A DNA stretch of 64,000 bases, from NCBI GenBank assembly GCA_903945175.1, contig CAJAUM010000098.1, positions 50,421-114,420 on the forward strand, in the 5' to 3' direction. Origin of the DNA: an uncultured Bacteroidales bacterium (GTDB lineage Bacteria > Bacteroidota > Bacteroidia > Bacteroidales > FEN-979). The position numbers and the translations under genes are program-made. The notes beneath the pieces are model-generated. The model ran no database searches. It saw nothing but the letters and a program-made list of their open reading frames with translations, and was not told where the DNA came from. This document shows positions 17,653-27,352 of the stretch, piece after piece; position 1 is the first letter of the stretch; each line of letters opens with the position of its first letter.

Positions 17653-18299
17653 ATAAAAGTCGGAATTTTAAGAACTTCTCAATTTCACTATCGCGCTATC
17701 TCGCTATTTCACTGTTTCTGTTGTCCTCTTTTACAGTCAGATCGCAGGATTACCAGGTTTTACAGGATGCATTCAGTAAAAGTCACGCCTATGAGTCACG
17801 GGGCAACTTTACAGATGCCATCGCATCAATGAAAAAAGTTTACCTGGAAGATTCTTACGAGATCAACCTCAGGCTGGGCTGGGTGACATATCTCGCCGGT
17901 TTATTCACTGAATCATCGGCTTACTACCAGAAGGCGATCAACCTGAAACCTTATGCCATTGAGGCTAAATTCGGACTTGTTTACCCTGCCTCCGCTTTGG
18001 GTAGCTGGGACCAGGTCGTTGCCCAGTACAATGAGATCCTCAAAATTGATCCCCAGAACACACAAGCCAATTACCGGATGGGGTCAATCTATTATGGCAG
18101 AAGGGATTTTGCAAAATCCGAAAAATATCTTGAGAAAGTGGTGAACCTCTACCCCTTTGACTATGACAGCATGGTCCTTTTTGCATGGACCAACCTGAAA
18201 CTGGGGAAACTGCGCGAGGCCCAGGTTCTGTTCAATAAAGTATTGCTGAACAAACCCCACGATCCTTCAGCCCTGGAGGGATTATCTCTGATCAAATAG
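17640..18299 (+). CDS. Periplasmic tetratricopeptide-repeat protein
   Basis: 219 residues with an N-terminal signal/anchor (about 19-35, ending near TVRSQ) and four to five TPR units (e.g. EINLRLGWVTYLAGLFTESS, QANYRMGSIYYGRRDFAKSE). TPRs mediate protein contacts, so it may scaffold the barrel protein whose gene it overlaps by 13 bases. It is the last gene of the same-strand block; no clear terminator follows, and a separate promoter for the M16 protease begins 35 bases downstream. Confidence 0.8.
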   Translation: METINKSRNFKNFSISLSRYLAISLFLLSSFTVRSQDYQVLQDAFSKSHAYESRGNFTDAIASMKKVYLEDSYEINLRLGWVTYLAGLFTESSAYYQKAINLKPYAIEAKFGLVYPASALGSWDQVVAQYNEILKIDPQNTQANYRMGSIYYGRRDFAKSEKYLEKVVNLYPFDYDSMVLFAWTNLKLGKLREAQVLFNKVLLNKPHDPSALEGLSLIK

Positions 18300-18334
18300 C
18301 ACATCACTACATCGGCCATTCTTCTTCCTCCGGG

Positions 18335-18365
18335 TTGTTCCCTACCTCGAGTTCCGTTATCTTTG
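18335..18365 (+). promoter_or_regulatory. Bacteroidota-type promoter for the M16 protease
   Basis: A TTG (18335-18337) and TATCTTTG (18358-18365) are separated by 20 bases, matching the -33/-7 arrangement of the phylum. The ATG is 21 bases downstream. It separates the protease from the upstream six-gene block. Confidence 0.65.
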
Positions 18366-18386
18366 CCGGAAATTTGAATCATTTTT

Positions 18387-21329
18387 ATGGCCACAACATA
18401 TAATCAAGACAATATATATCATGGATTCCGGCTGATCAGTCAGCGTTTCGTCAAAGAGTTGAATGCCGATTGTCTCCAATTCGAACATGTTAAAAGTGGG
18501 GCCAGCCTGCTGAAGATCATTTCGGATGATACAAATAAAACCTTTTGTATCGGGTTTAAAACCTTTCCCGAATCGGATAACGGCGCACCCCATATTATGG
18601 AACATTCGGTGCTCAACGGCTCCAGGAGTTTCCCGGTAAAAAGTCCCTTCGATGTGCTGCTTAAAGGCTCCCTGAGCACTTTCCTGAACGCGTTTACATC
18701 CAAGGATTACACCATGTATCCTGTGGCCAGCATGAACGATAAGGATTACTTCAACCTGATGCATGTTTACCTCGATGCCGTGTTCAACCCGTTGATTTAT
18801 GATGACCCCCGCATCCTCAAGCAGGAGGGCTGGCATTATGATTTAACCGGAAAGGATGATCCATTGAATTACACCGGGGTGGTCTACAATGAGATGAAGG
18901 GTTCGTTTTCAAATCCCCAGCGTGAACTTTGGTACCAGGTATTCAAGCATCTGTTTCCCGACAACGCCTACGGATTCGAATCGGGAGGAACGCCTGCAGC
19001 GATCCCCACACTTACACTGGATGCTTTTATTGCGTTCCATCAAAAATATTATCATCCTGAAAACAGCTACATCTACCTTTATGGCAATGCCGACCTTGAA
19101 AGTGAACTGGCCTATATCGATTCAGCCTATCTTTTCAATTATACCAAAACCGGAAACGCGATTACCATTGAAGATCAGCAGCCTTTTCAGAAAATGAAGG
19201 AGGTAACATCCTGGTATCCTGTGATGGAAGAATCGGCAACTGCGGATCAAACGTTTATCACCTATAATTTTGTCTACGGCCACAATACAAACCTGGCGCT
19301 GACCCTGGCGCTTGACATCCTTTGCGAGGTACTGGTGAACCAGGAATCGGCCCCAGTCCGGCTTGCGCTTTTGGAGGCTGGGATCGGGAAGGATGTTTCG
19401 GCTTCATCCTCCAATTTCAAACAGCATGCGGTACAGATCGCTGTGATCAATGCCAATCCGGGAGATAAGGATAAGTTCCTGCAGATTGTAACCGATACCT
19501 TGCGAAAAGCTGCCGCCGAAGGGCTCAACAAAGAGGAGATCGAAGGGGTGATCAACCGCATCGAGTTCCGTCTGCGCGAAGGGGATGATGCGCAGAAAGG
19601 GCTGACCTACCTGAATATGGCCCTTCCGGGATGGTTCTTCGCCAACGATCCGCTTACCGGGCTGGCCTACGACGCCCCCCTGGCCGAAGTGAAAAAGGCA
19701 CTCACAACCGATTATCTTGAAAAAATCATCCGTACCTGCTTCCTGGATAATCCCCATTCCCTTTTGCTGAGCCTGGAACCATCGGTAACCCTTGAGAAAG
19801 AACGGAATGCCCTCATTGATAACGAACTTGCTGCCCATAAATCAACACTGGATCAAGCTGCCATTGAGCTGCTGATCAGAGAAACAGAGGAACTTATTGC
19901 CTACCAGCAACGCGAAGACACCCCTGAAGCCCTCGCCTCCATTCCCATGCTCGAAATTAGCGACATCAATCCAAACGCGACAGTTTACCATGTAAATCAA
20001 AACAATACTGCCGGGATACCCGTACTGACACATGAACAATTTACCAATGATGTGGTTTATGTGAACCTGTTCTTCGACATGTCTGTGGTACCACAAGATC
20101 TGATTCCCTATGTTTCGCTCCTGTCGAATGTGATCGGCAGCATGAATACACAAAACTATTCATACGGGGAGTTGAATAAAGCGCTGAATATCCATACCGG
20201 GGGCTTCTTCACCTCGCTTCGCACCTACTTGGTCAAATCGGATGACAACCAGCTCCTGCCCAAATTTGTGGTTACCTCCAAAGCGATGAATTATAAGGTG
20301 GGCAAGCTTTTTGAACTGGGCGAAGAGATCCTTGACCATACCATTTACAGCGATGCCGAACGGCTTAAAACCGTTATGGCCCGCCACCAGTCCCAGCTCG
20401 ATGCACAAGTGAAGGGCAACGGATATCACATTGCAAGCCGCCGCCTCTCCTCCTATATCAGCAACCAGGGGATGTTCAATGAACTTACGGGCGGACTAAC
20501 CTACTATTGGTTTGTAACCGACCTGCTCAAAAATTTCGATGAAGGCTCGCAAGAGATCATGGCAAACCTCGAAAAGGTTGCCTCACTCCTTTTCACCTGT
20601 AATAACCTGGTCGTCTCTGTGACAGGCGCAAAGCAAGACCAAGCCGTATGTGAAAACGGCATTGATTTTCTTGCCGGGAAAATGTTCCATGTCACACCGG
20701 TGAAGCACAAATGGAGTTTCAGCATTGGCAAAGCCAATGAAGGAATAATGGCAGCCTCTAATGTGCAGTATGTCATCAAAGGCTACAATTATAAAACACT
20801 GGGGTATGCATGGGATGCGCGGATGCGCGTGCTTAACCAGATTCTTTCGACCGACTGGCTGCAAACCCGGATCCGGGTGATTGGCGGGGCCTATGGAGGT
20901 TTCAGCAGCATTGCACCCGGAGGAAATGTCACCTTCAACTCTTACCGTGATCCAAACCTGGGCAGCACCCTCGAAAATTTTGGCAACACGCCCGAATACC
21001 TCTCTTCCTTTGCCGCGAACCAGCATAGTATGACGCGGTATATCATTGGAACGATCGCAGAGATGGACTCACCGCTCACCCCATCACAAAAGGGGGACCA
21101 GGCTGTGAGTATGCATTTCGCCCGGCGGACAGCCGGGGAGGTTCAGTATGATCGCGATGCCGTTCTTTCAACGACCCAGGAAGATATCCGTGGATTTTCA
21201 AAACTGATCACCGATGTGCTGGCCCAGGATGTTCTCTGCGTTTATGGCAATGCCGACAGACTTACCACAGACCAATCGTTATTTACCACTCTGGTGAAAA
21301 TTGATCGCTTACCACTTATTCAGGAATGA
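18387..21329 (+). CDS. M16C-family zinc metallopeptidase (presequence-protease-like)
   Basis: 980 residues, the length of single-chain M16C proteases, which enclose and cut peptides in a clam-shell chamber. The inverted zinc motif HxxEH is H69-I-M-E72-H73 in GAPHIMEHS. The distal zinc-binding Glu lies in the VVYNEMKGSFSNP segment about 80 residues later. M16 domains continue through the second half, which is non-catalytic as usual (e.g. GGFFTSLRTYL region). It starts at ATG 18387 behind its own promoter. No signal peptide, so the enzyme is probably cytoplasmic. Its 3' end overlaps the convergent acyltransferase gene by 21 bases. Confidence 0.94.
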   Translation: MATTYNQDNIYHGFRLISQRFVKELNADCLQFEHVKSGASLLKIISDDTNKTFCIGFKTFPESDNGAPHIMEHSVLNGSRSFPVKSPFDVLLKGSLSTFLNAFTSKDYTMYPVASMNDKDYFNLMHVYLDAVFNPLIYDDPRILKQEGWHYDLTGKDDPLNYTGVVYNEMKGSFSNPQRELWYQVFKHLFPDNAYGFESGGTPAAIPTLTLDAFIAFHQKYYHPENSYIYLYGNADLESELAYIDSAYLFNYTKTGNAITIEDQQPFQKMKEVTSWYPVMEESATADQTFITYNFVYGHNTNLALTLALDILCEVLVNQESAPVRLALLEAGIGKDVSASSSNFKQHAVQIAVINANPGDKDKFLQIVTDTLRKAAAEGLNKEEIEGVINRIEFRLREGDDAQKGLTYLNMALPGWFFANDPLTGLAYDAPLAEVKKALTTDYLEKIIRTCFLDNPHSLLLSLEPSVTLEKERNALIDNELAAHKSTLDQAAIELLIRETEELIAYQQREDTPEALASIPMLEISDINPNATVYHVNQNNTAGIPVLTHEQFTNDVVYVNLFFDMSVVPQDLIPYVSLLSNVIGSMNTQNYSYGELNKALNIHTGGFFTSLRTYLVKSDDNQLLPKFVVTSKAMNYKVGKLFELGEEILDHTIYSDAERLKTVMARHQSQLDAQVKGNGYHIASRRLSSYISNQGMFNELTGGLTYYWFVTDLLKNFDEGSQEIMANLEKVASLLFTCNNLVVSVTGAKQDQAVCENGIDFLAGKMFHVTPVKHKWSFSIGKANEGIMAASNVQYVIKGYNYKTLGYAWDARMRVLNQILSTDWLQTRIRVIGGAYGGFSSIAPGGNVTFNSYRDPNLGSTLENFGNTPEYLSSFAANQHSMTRYIIGTIAEMDSPLTPSQKGDQAVSMHFARRTAGEVQYDRDAVLSTTQEDIRGFSKLITDVLAQDVLCVYGNADRLTTDQSLFTTLVKIDRLPLIQE

Positions 21330-22367
21330 TCTGGCCTTTTCAACCAGAAATCCAATGAACAGGGTGGCAATCGTCACCGCCACGAACCAGCCAAAAAACT
21401 GGAACAGGTTCTGACTTCTGAAAAGAAAGGTAGCGAGATTCCCAATAATCAGCCACTGGATTACATAGATGACTGTAACTTTTTGTCCGATCCATTTTAC
21501 AATCCCCAGACCCCTGTTTTCCCCATATGAGCCATCGACCAGCTTCATGAGGGTCAGGTAGGCAATCATGAACAGGATGACCCAGCCGAAAAAAAGAATT
21601 CCATGATGGTAGTATCCAGCGGGCCCATCCAGATCATGTGTAATGGTGGCAGCATAAGGGATGGTGATGATCATTCCGATCCATAAGGGAATCAAATAGA
21701 TAAAATGACGTTGAATTTCAATTTCTTTCAGTTTCGGGTTTTGCAGAAATGCAAGGCGGAAAGCATACCCGGCGAGAACATAGGAAAACCAGGGGAATAG
21801 TGGGAAATAGGACCATCCGGCGCCTCCTCCCAAAAAAGCATGGGCATATGCAGACACCCCTGCGCCTGATCCAGACTGGTTTAACCATGGACTAACTCCG
21901 GCCACGGCCAGTGCGGCGAGAAAGAAGAGCCACCATGTGTCCCTGAATATGAGGCGCAGGATACCTGTTAAAATCAGGGAGAGTCCAGCCAATGCAAGGA
22001 TATCGACCCCCATAATGAAAAACCAGGGATCCAATGCCACATCACCTCGAACGATTTGCAACAGCAAATTCGCAGAGCGGCCCAGATTAAGCAGAATCCC
22101 CCCCAGAAACAACAGGAGGCCCCTTTTTAGAAAATAGGCCAATGGCTTGGCAGATGAAGCCATGAAGTATCCCATTACCGCCAAAAAAACCGGCGCACAG
22201 ACGGGTCCGCCCAGGAACAAGGAAATCTTCCCGATCATACTATTGTACACATCCGTTGAAACAAACTGTTCCATGATGTGTACCTGAATCATGAAAAGCA
22301 CAGCAAATCCCTTCAGCAGGTCCGCTGTGCCATCGCGCTTGATCCGGTTACCGGGAGGGCTACTCAT
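21309..22367 (-). CDS. Polytopic membrane acyltransferase (HGSNAT/DUF1624-like)
   Basis: 352 residues with about ten membrane segments. The N-terminal DGTADLLKGFAVLFMIQVH (about 12-30) is the signature helix of the heparan-alpha-glucosaminide N-acetyltransferase / acyltransferase-3 superfamily, which moves acyl groups across the membrane onto sugars; the His ending this segment is the expected catalytic residue. Substrate unknown. It overlaps the start of its own transcript neighbour (the T9SS substrate) by 8 bases, so the two minus-strand genes form an operon. Confidence 0.78.
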   Translation of the reverse strand: MSSPPGNRIKRDGTADLLKGFAVLFMIQVHIMEQFVSTDVYNSMIGKISLFLGGPVCAPVFLAVMGYFMASSAKPLAYFLKRGLLLFLGGILLNLGRSANLLLQIVRGDVALDPWFFIMGVDILALAGLSLILTGILRLIFRDTWWLFFLAALAVAGVSPWLNQSGSGAGVSAYAHAFLGGGAGWSYFPLFPWFSYVLAGYAFRLAFLQNPKLKEIEIQRHFIYLIPLWIGMIITIPYAATITHDLDGPAGYYHHGILFFGWVILFMIAYLTLMKLVDGSYGENRGLGIVKWIGQKVTVIYVIQWLIIGNLATFLFRSQNLFQFFGWFVAVTIATLFIGFLVEKARSFLNKW

Positions 22368-23148
22368 GCATGAACTTGCCTGAACTTATGATCCCCTGCT
22401 CTGTCTTTAAGTGATACAGGTATATGCCTTTCGGCAGTCCGGCTGTCTGGATCAGCAATTCACGAAATGTGCGGTCAACCCTGTAGCGCTGAATCAGCTG
22501 GCCAGAAACATGGACTAAAGAAATCTCCCCTTCGCTGACGCCTTCAGGAAGCTGGTATGGGATGGCGATCATGGCATTTGCCGGATTGGGATAAGGTCTC
22601 GCCTGTCTGCTCCCACCTTCAACTGCGATCCCGCCCGTAGGCAGTGTTCCGGGCAATGAATAGACCAGCGTATTCAAGGTCCAGTTGATGATGGAATAAT
22701 CATAAACATAGGCCAGCATCTTGGTGCCATGGGTTCCAGGCCTGTCAACCTCAACGTATGAACACCCGGGAATGGATAGCAGTTCCATCCCGTTCTCGTT
22801 TATCACTTTGGTGTAGTAGGTATAAAAAAGCAACGTTGTGTCGTACGAATAATAGATATAGGCAAGTTCAACTTTACTGTCGGTATTGAACAGCGTTTCG
22901 GAGACAAATTTGATATCGTAGAGATACATCCCGGCAGGAACAGTGAGGTTTATGGTTTTCCAGGCCGAATGATCCATGTTGTATAACCGGCATTGATTGT
23001 TCACAACATCCATCAGATAATACTTATAACCCGAAATCGCCAGTTCGGTCAGGCCGGTAGAAGCATCATAATTCTTTTCAAGATAGATCTGTGCCCTGGC
23101 AGTGCTCATCAGAATCACAAGGGAAAAGAGGAAAATCAGTTTTTTCAT
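22360..23148 (-). CDS. Secreted protein with T9SS type A sorting domain
   Basis: 262 residues. Signal peptide (1-19, STARAQ), a central unrecognised beta-rich domain, and a C-terminal sorting domain of about 75 residues starting PYPNPANAMIAIP and continuing to LPKGIYLYHLKTEQG...SGKFMHE. This domain directs export across the outer membrane by the type IX system and is then cleaved. The protein is therefore predicted to be secreted or surface-attached. It is upstream of and overlaps the membrane acyltransferase. Function of the passenger is unknown. Confidence 0.82.
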   Translation of the reverse strand: MKKLIFLFSLVILMSTARAQIYLEKNYDASTGLTELAISGYKYYLMDVVNNQCRLYNMDHSAWKTINLTVPAGMYLYDIKFVSETLFNTDSKVELAYIYYSYDTTLLFYTYYTKVINENGMELLSIPGCSYVEVDRPGTHGTKMLAYVYDYSIINWTLNTLVYSLPGTLPTGGIAVEGGSRQARPYPNPANAMIAIPYQLPEGVSEGEISLVHVSGQLIQRYRVDRTFRELLIQTAGLPKGIYLYHLKTEQGIISSGKFMHE

Positions 23149-23318
23149 AAGGGTAGTAATTTGAATGAAGGATCAAAATTATTTCAATGGTCCCATATTA
23201 CAGTTATGAAATTTTTCGAAAATGTTATAAAATTTCATGGTCCCTATTTAACGGAGATTACCGGATTGATCAGCAAACTTCCTACATTTACACCGCCTTC
23301 TAACTATAAACGCAGTAA

Positions 23319-24962
23319 ATGATATACGATTATATTGTGATTGGATCTGGTTTCGGCGGCAGTGTCGCCAGTCTTCGCCTTGCAGAAAAGGGTTATGCGG
23401 TTCTTACCCTGGAACAGGGGAAACGCTATAATCCCGAAGATTTTCCGAAGACAAACTGGAACCTAGCAAAATACCTCTGGGTGCCAGCCATACGATTCTT
23501 TGGATTTCAGAAACTTTCGTTTTTTTCAAGCGCCAGCATCCTGAGCGGAACGGGAGTTGGCGGAGGCAGCCTCGTTTATGCCAATACCCTGTATGTTCCT
23601 CCCGATGTTTTTTTCAACAACCTTTCGTGGCGGCGATTTGGCGACTGGAAAAAAATCCTGGAACCCTTTTACGAAAGGGCTTCCTTCATGCTCGGGAGAA
23701 AAAAATATACGAAACTCAATATCGAAGACCTTCTGCTGGAGGAGGTTTCCAAAGAGATGAATGCACATGAAACATTCGAAACCGTTTATGTTGGTGTAAA
23801 TATCGACGGGTCAGAACAACTGTCCGATCCCTATTTTAATGGATTGGGCCCCCTCAGGAAAGGATGCATCGAATGTGCCGGATGCATGGTGGGATGCAGG
23901 GAAAATGCGAAAAACACCCTCGACCGAAACTATTTATGGTTCGCTGAGAAATTGGGCACGGTGATACTTCCGGAGACAAAGGCCGAAAAGATTACCTTCT
24001 CCAACAACCTCTATCATGTTGAAACAAGCAGGGTAACCTCCTTTTTTCACCGGAAAAGGAGGGTGTTCAGCGCAACAGGCCTTGTTGTTGCGGCAGGCGC
24101 TTTGGGCACGCTCAACCTGCTGCTCAAACAGAGGTACAAATATGGCACGCTTCCCTTGTTGTCCGATAAACTTGGATACGACCTGAGAACAAATGCGGAG
24201 ACCCTCTGCGCTGTTTCAGGGATAAAAGAGAAGATGAACAATGGGCTTGCCATTACCTCGGTCTTCAGTCCCGACCCTCAAACCCATGTGGAGGTGGTCA
24301 AATACCCTGATAATTCAAATGCCATGAAGTGGTTTTTCGGGTTATCCGTTGCCGGCGCCAACTCCTCCTTGCAAAGATCCTCGATGTTGCTGCTGAAAAC
24401 CCTCACCCATCCGTGGCTCTTCCTGAAAACAGTGTTTAATTTCACCTGGTCAACCCATTCCGTTATATTCCTGGTGATGCAAACGGCCGACAATGCCATG
24501 AAGATGGTTTGGAAGAAAAACTTTTTCGGAGGAAAGATGAAGATCGATAACCATGGAAACCGGAAAGTTCCCGCCTTTATCCCCATCGGCCAGGAGGTCA
24601 TGGAGCGTTATGCCAGAAAGGTGACCGGCGTGGCCCAGAATATTCTCCTGGAGGTATTCTTCAACAGGCCAACCACCGCGCACATCCTGGGGGGATGCCC
24701 CATGTCGGAAACTGTTGAATCGGGGGTGGTCGACAAAGAGCTGCAGGTACACGGCTACCCCGGTTTCTATATCACCGATGGCTCGGTAATACAGGGCAAC
24801 ATCGGTGTCAATCCCAGCCTGACCATCACCGCCATGGCCGAGTATTGCATGGGCACGATTCCTTCGAAAGAGGGAGCTCATGTTACCGAAATTTCTCAAC
24901 AATTGGCGCTTCTTGAAGTGGAATGGAAAAACCGGAGCACCCTTCACAATAAAAAACCCTGA
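23319..24962 (+). CDS. GMC-family FAD-dependent oxidoreductase (cholesterol-oxidase-like)
   Basis: 547 residues. The FAD-binding Rossmann motif is at the N-terminus (VIGSGFGGSVAS, G9-x-G11-x-x-G14). A Cys cluster (CIECAGCMVGC, about 187-197) is characteristic of the bacterial cholesterol-oxidase-like subgroup. The C-terminal FAD/active-site region reads AHILGGCPM and later GNIGVNPSLTITAMAE. It oxidises an alcohol, probably a sterol-like or other hydrophobic substrate (inference). It stands alone. Its stop codon lies inside the stem of the following terminator. Confidence 0.88.
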   Translation: MIYDYIVIGSGFGGSVASLRLAEKGYAVLTLEQGKRYNPEDFPKTNWNLAKYLWVPAIRFFGFQKLSFFSSASILSGTGVGGGSLVYANTLYVPPDVFFNNLSWRRFGDWKKILEPFYERASFMLGRKKYTKLNIEDLLLEEVSKEMNAHETFETVYVGVNIDGSEQLSDPYFNGLGPLRKGCIECAGCMVGCRENAKNTLDRNYLWFAEKLGTVILPETKAEKITFSNNLYHVETSRVTSFFHRKRRVFSATGLVVAAGALGTLNLLLKQRYKYGTLPLLSDKLGYDLRTNAETLCAVSGIKEKMNNGLAITSVFSPDPQTHVEVVKYPDNSNAMKWFFGLSVAGANSSLQRSSMLLLKTLTHPWLFLKTVFNFTWSTHSVIFLVMQTADNAMKMVWKKNFFGGKMKIDNHGNRKVPAFIPIGQEVMERYARKVTGVAQNILLEVFFNRPTTAHILGGCPMSETVESGVVDKELQVHGYPGFYITDGSVIQGNIGVNPSLTITAMAEYCMGTIPSKEGAHVTEISQQLALLEVEWKNRSTLHNKKP

Positions 24963-24989
24963 AACTGTTAGGAATCAGGGTTTTTTTTT
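24951..24989. terminator. Bidirectional intrinsic terminator between GMC gene and tRNA-Phe
   Basis: AAAAAACCCTGA (24951-24962) pairs perfectly with TCAGGGTTTTTT (24975-24986) across a 12-base loop, with T-runs on both strands. It serves the plus-strand GMC gene and the minus-strand tRNA. The GMC stop codon TGA is part of the stem. Confidence 0.85.
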
Positions 24990-24995
24990 CCGGCG

Positions 24996-25068
<73 letters not shown>

Positions 25069-25245
25069 AATTTGGAGGTGCAAATATACAATTAATTTCC
25101 AAATCTGCAAGTGCGTTTTTTATCTTTGGAATATCGACTTAACCACTTTTCACCTTTTATACTCCAGTTAAAAAGATTTTGTCAACAAATACTTATTGGT
25201 ATTAGTAAACAGGTGGGCGCCGGGTTATCTTTGTAGAAAAAAAAC

Positions 25246-27306
25246 ATGAAGCCCTTTTCCCTTTTTAAAAGCAGATTTCTATCTTTTTATATTATCTCCG
25301 GATTCTTGATTGGATTCCTTTTTTTTACTGGCTGTAACAAGCAGGAGCTCATTGTAAATCAATATGGAACCAACATGGATCAGTTGAGAATTCCTTCAAC
25401 ATTCACTTGGGCAACAACATCCGATGTCAATATTTCCATATCCGCAAAGGACTATCTGGATAACCCCATCGGGGGGGTGCGATTCACCCTTTATACCGCA
25501 GATCCTGATTCAGGAGGCGTTTATCTTGTAAGTGGAATCAGTGGTACCGATGGAATATGGAATTCCATCGCCTCTTTGCCGGCATCCATGAACAAGGTAA
25601 CCGTATTCAACAATTTCCTGGGACTGATCCGTCAAATGGAATTGCCTGTCACCAATGGTTCAGTTAGTGGTCAATTTGGCGGAAAAACCCCTCCTCCTGC
25701 ACATGAAAAATCTGCAATGAACGGGGATGAAATTAACAGTGTGAATGCGACCAAATGGGTGTTCATGAGTACCTATAATTCACAGGGTGTCCCCAATAAC
25801 CTGATGCCGGTTAACGATCCTGTTGACCTGGTTTTAATGAATGATATCAATAAGGCGCTTCCTGAATATAGAAATGAAATGGCGGCACATCCCGAATGGT
25901 TCTCCGGCAATCCACCAAACAATATAGAAATCCAGAGTATAAGCGATGTATATATCACCTATATAACTGAAGGCGCCGGTTGGATGAACACCCTTGGGTT
26001 TTTCACCTTCAACACCAATTCTCCGCCAGCAACGGCATCGGCCATCGATACCATACGCGTTATTTTCCCGAATGTGAGCAATACCGGCAGCGGTGGAGGT
26101 CTCAACCCCGGCAACAAAATCTATCTGGGCAAGTTCCCTGCTGGCAAATCTATTGGTTTTACCCTGGTCTCACATGGTTGGAATGGCTCCAAAACATACG
26201 TAGGCAACGATGTATATTATTCTATTCCTGCCTTTAACACCATCGACCCCAACATGCTGAAACATATGTTCTTTTTTAAAGATCCATCGCGTCAACAGGT
26301 TCTTTTTACCCTTGAGGATCAGGGTTTGTTCCAGGGAGCTGACCGGGATTGCAATGACAATGTATTTTACCTGACCATCAGCCCGTCCATCCAGTCGATC
26401 AATACAGTAAACATGCCTTTACTTGCAACTTCTGTTGTGGACGCCGATCACGACGGGGTGCCCGATAATTCCGATGATTACCCCAATGATCCCACCAAAG
26501 CATTCAACAACTACACGCCTTCAAAAACAGGATACAGTTCATTGGCTTTTGAAGATCTCTGGCCGGGAAGGGGAGATTATGATTTCAACGACCTGGTGAT
26601 TTCATATCGTTTTAACCAGATAACCAATGCGCAAAATCAGGTGACCGAGATTGATGCCACCCTGATTACCGAAGCAGCGGGAGCCATGCTTCACAATGGA
26701 TTTGCCTTTCAACTGCCCTATGGTCCGGATAAGGTGCAAAATGTTACCGGGTTCAGCCTGAAACATGGCTATATCACGTTATCCGCCAACAATACCGAGG
26801 CGGGACAAACAAAAGCAGTGATCGTTGCATTTGATGATGCCTTTGACAGGTTGCCTGAAACCGGACTTGGAATCGGGGTCAATACCGAGCCGGGTATTCC
26901 TTACGTCACAGCTGATACCATGAAGCTTGTTGTAACGTTAGCTACTCCGGTCGCCTTAAGCCAGGCTGGCCTCCCTCCTTACAATGCATTTATCATGGCC
27001 AACGGAATCCGGAACAGGGAGGTTCACCTTCCCGACCAACCCCCGACCGACAAGGTGGACGGAACCGAATTCGGAACCATTGATGATAGCAGTAAACCGG
27101 GTGAGAACCGTTATTACAAGACCGCCAGCAATCTTCCGTGGGCATTAAATATTGCAGATAAGCTTGCCTATCCAAATGAAACGACGGCCATCAATAGCGC
27201 CTACCTTAAATTTAATGAGTGGGCGCAAAGTGCCGGCCTCTTGTTTCCAGACTGGTATAAAGATCTGCCCGGATACCGTCAAAATTCTATGATTTACAGT
27301 CATTGA
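25246..27306 (+). CDS. LruC-domain lipoprotein
   Basis: 686 residues with a lipobox FFTGC (Cys 30), so surface or periplasm anchored. A short Ig-like segment (about 60-120) is followed by a DUF4114-like region (residues ~230-390) with QGADRDCNDN. Then comes a calcium-binding type-3-like loop DADHDGVPDNSDDYP (about 403-417). The LruC domain (DUF4842) starts at FEDLWPGRGDYDFNDLVISY (about 437-456). LruC proteins are common in Bacteroidota and unassigned in function. A -7 element TATCTTTG (25226-25233) lies 12 bases upstream of the ATG. Confidence 0.85.
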   Translation: MKPFSLFKSRFLSFYIISGFLIGFLFFTGCNKQELIVNQYGTNMDQLRIPSTFTWATTSDVNISISAKDYLDNPIGGVRFTLYTADPDSGGVYLVSGISGTDGIWNSIASLPASMNKVTVFNNFLGLIRQMELPVTNGSVSGQFGGKTPPPAHEKSAMNGDEINSVNATKWVFMSTYNSQGVPNNLMPVNDPVDLVLMNDINKALPEYRNEMAAHPEWFSGNPPNNIEIQSISDVYITYITEGAGWMNTLGFFTFNTNSPPATASAIDTIRVIFPNVSNTGSGGGLNPGNKIYLGKFPAGKSIGFTLVSHGWNGSKTYVGNDVYYSIPAFNTIDPNMLKHMFFFKDPSRQQVLFTLEDQGLFQGADRDCNDNVFYLTISPSIQSINTVNMPLLATSVVDADHDGVPDNSDDYPNDPTKAFNNYTPSKTGYSSLAFEDLWPGRGDYDFNDLVISYRFNQITNAQNQVTEIDATLITEAAGAMLHNGFAFQLPYGPDKVQNVTGFSLKHGYITLSANNTEAGQTKAVIVAFDDAFDRLPETGLGIGVNTEPGIPYVTADTMKLVVTLATPVALSQAGLPPYNAFIMANGIRNREVHLPDQPPTDKVDGTEFGTIDDSSKPGENRYYKTASNLPWALNIADKLAYPNETTAINSAYLKFNEWAQSAGLLFPDWYKDLPGYRQNSMIYSH

Positions 27307-27340
27307 TTTCCATTTGGATCTTCTGAAATCAATTTCTCCG

Positions 27341-27348
27341 TACTTTTG
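27341..27348 (+). promoter_or_regulatory. -7 element immediately before coaX
   Basis: TACTTTTG ends only 4 bases before the coaX ATG. If used, transcription would start at or within the start codon, giving a leaderless mRNA. The upstream TTTG (27313-27316) is spaced at 24 bases, longer than usual. Confidence 0.4.
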
Positions 27349-27352
27349 TTGC

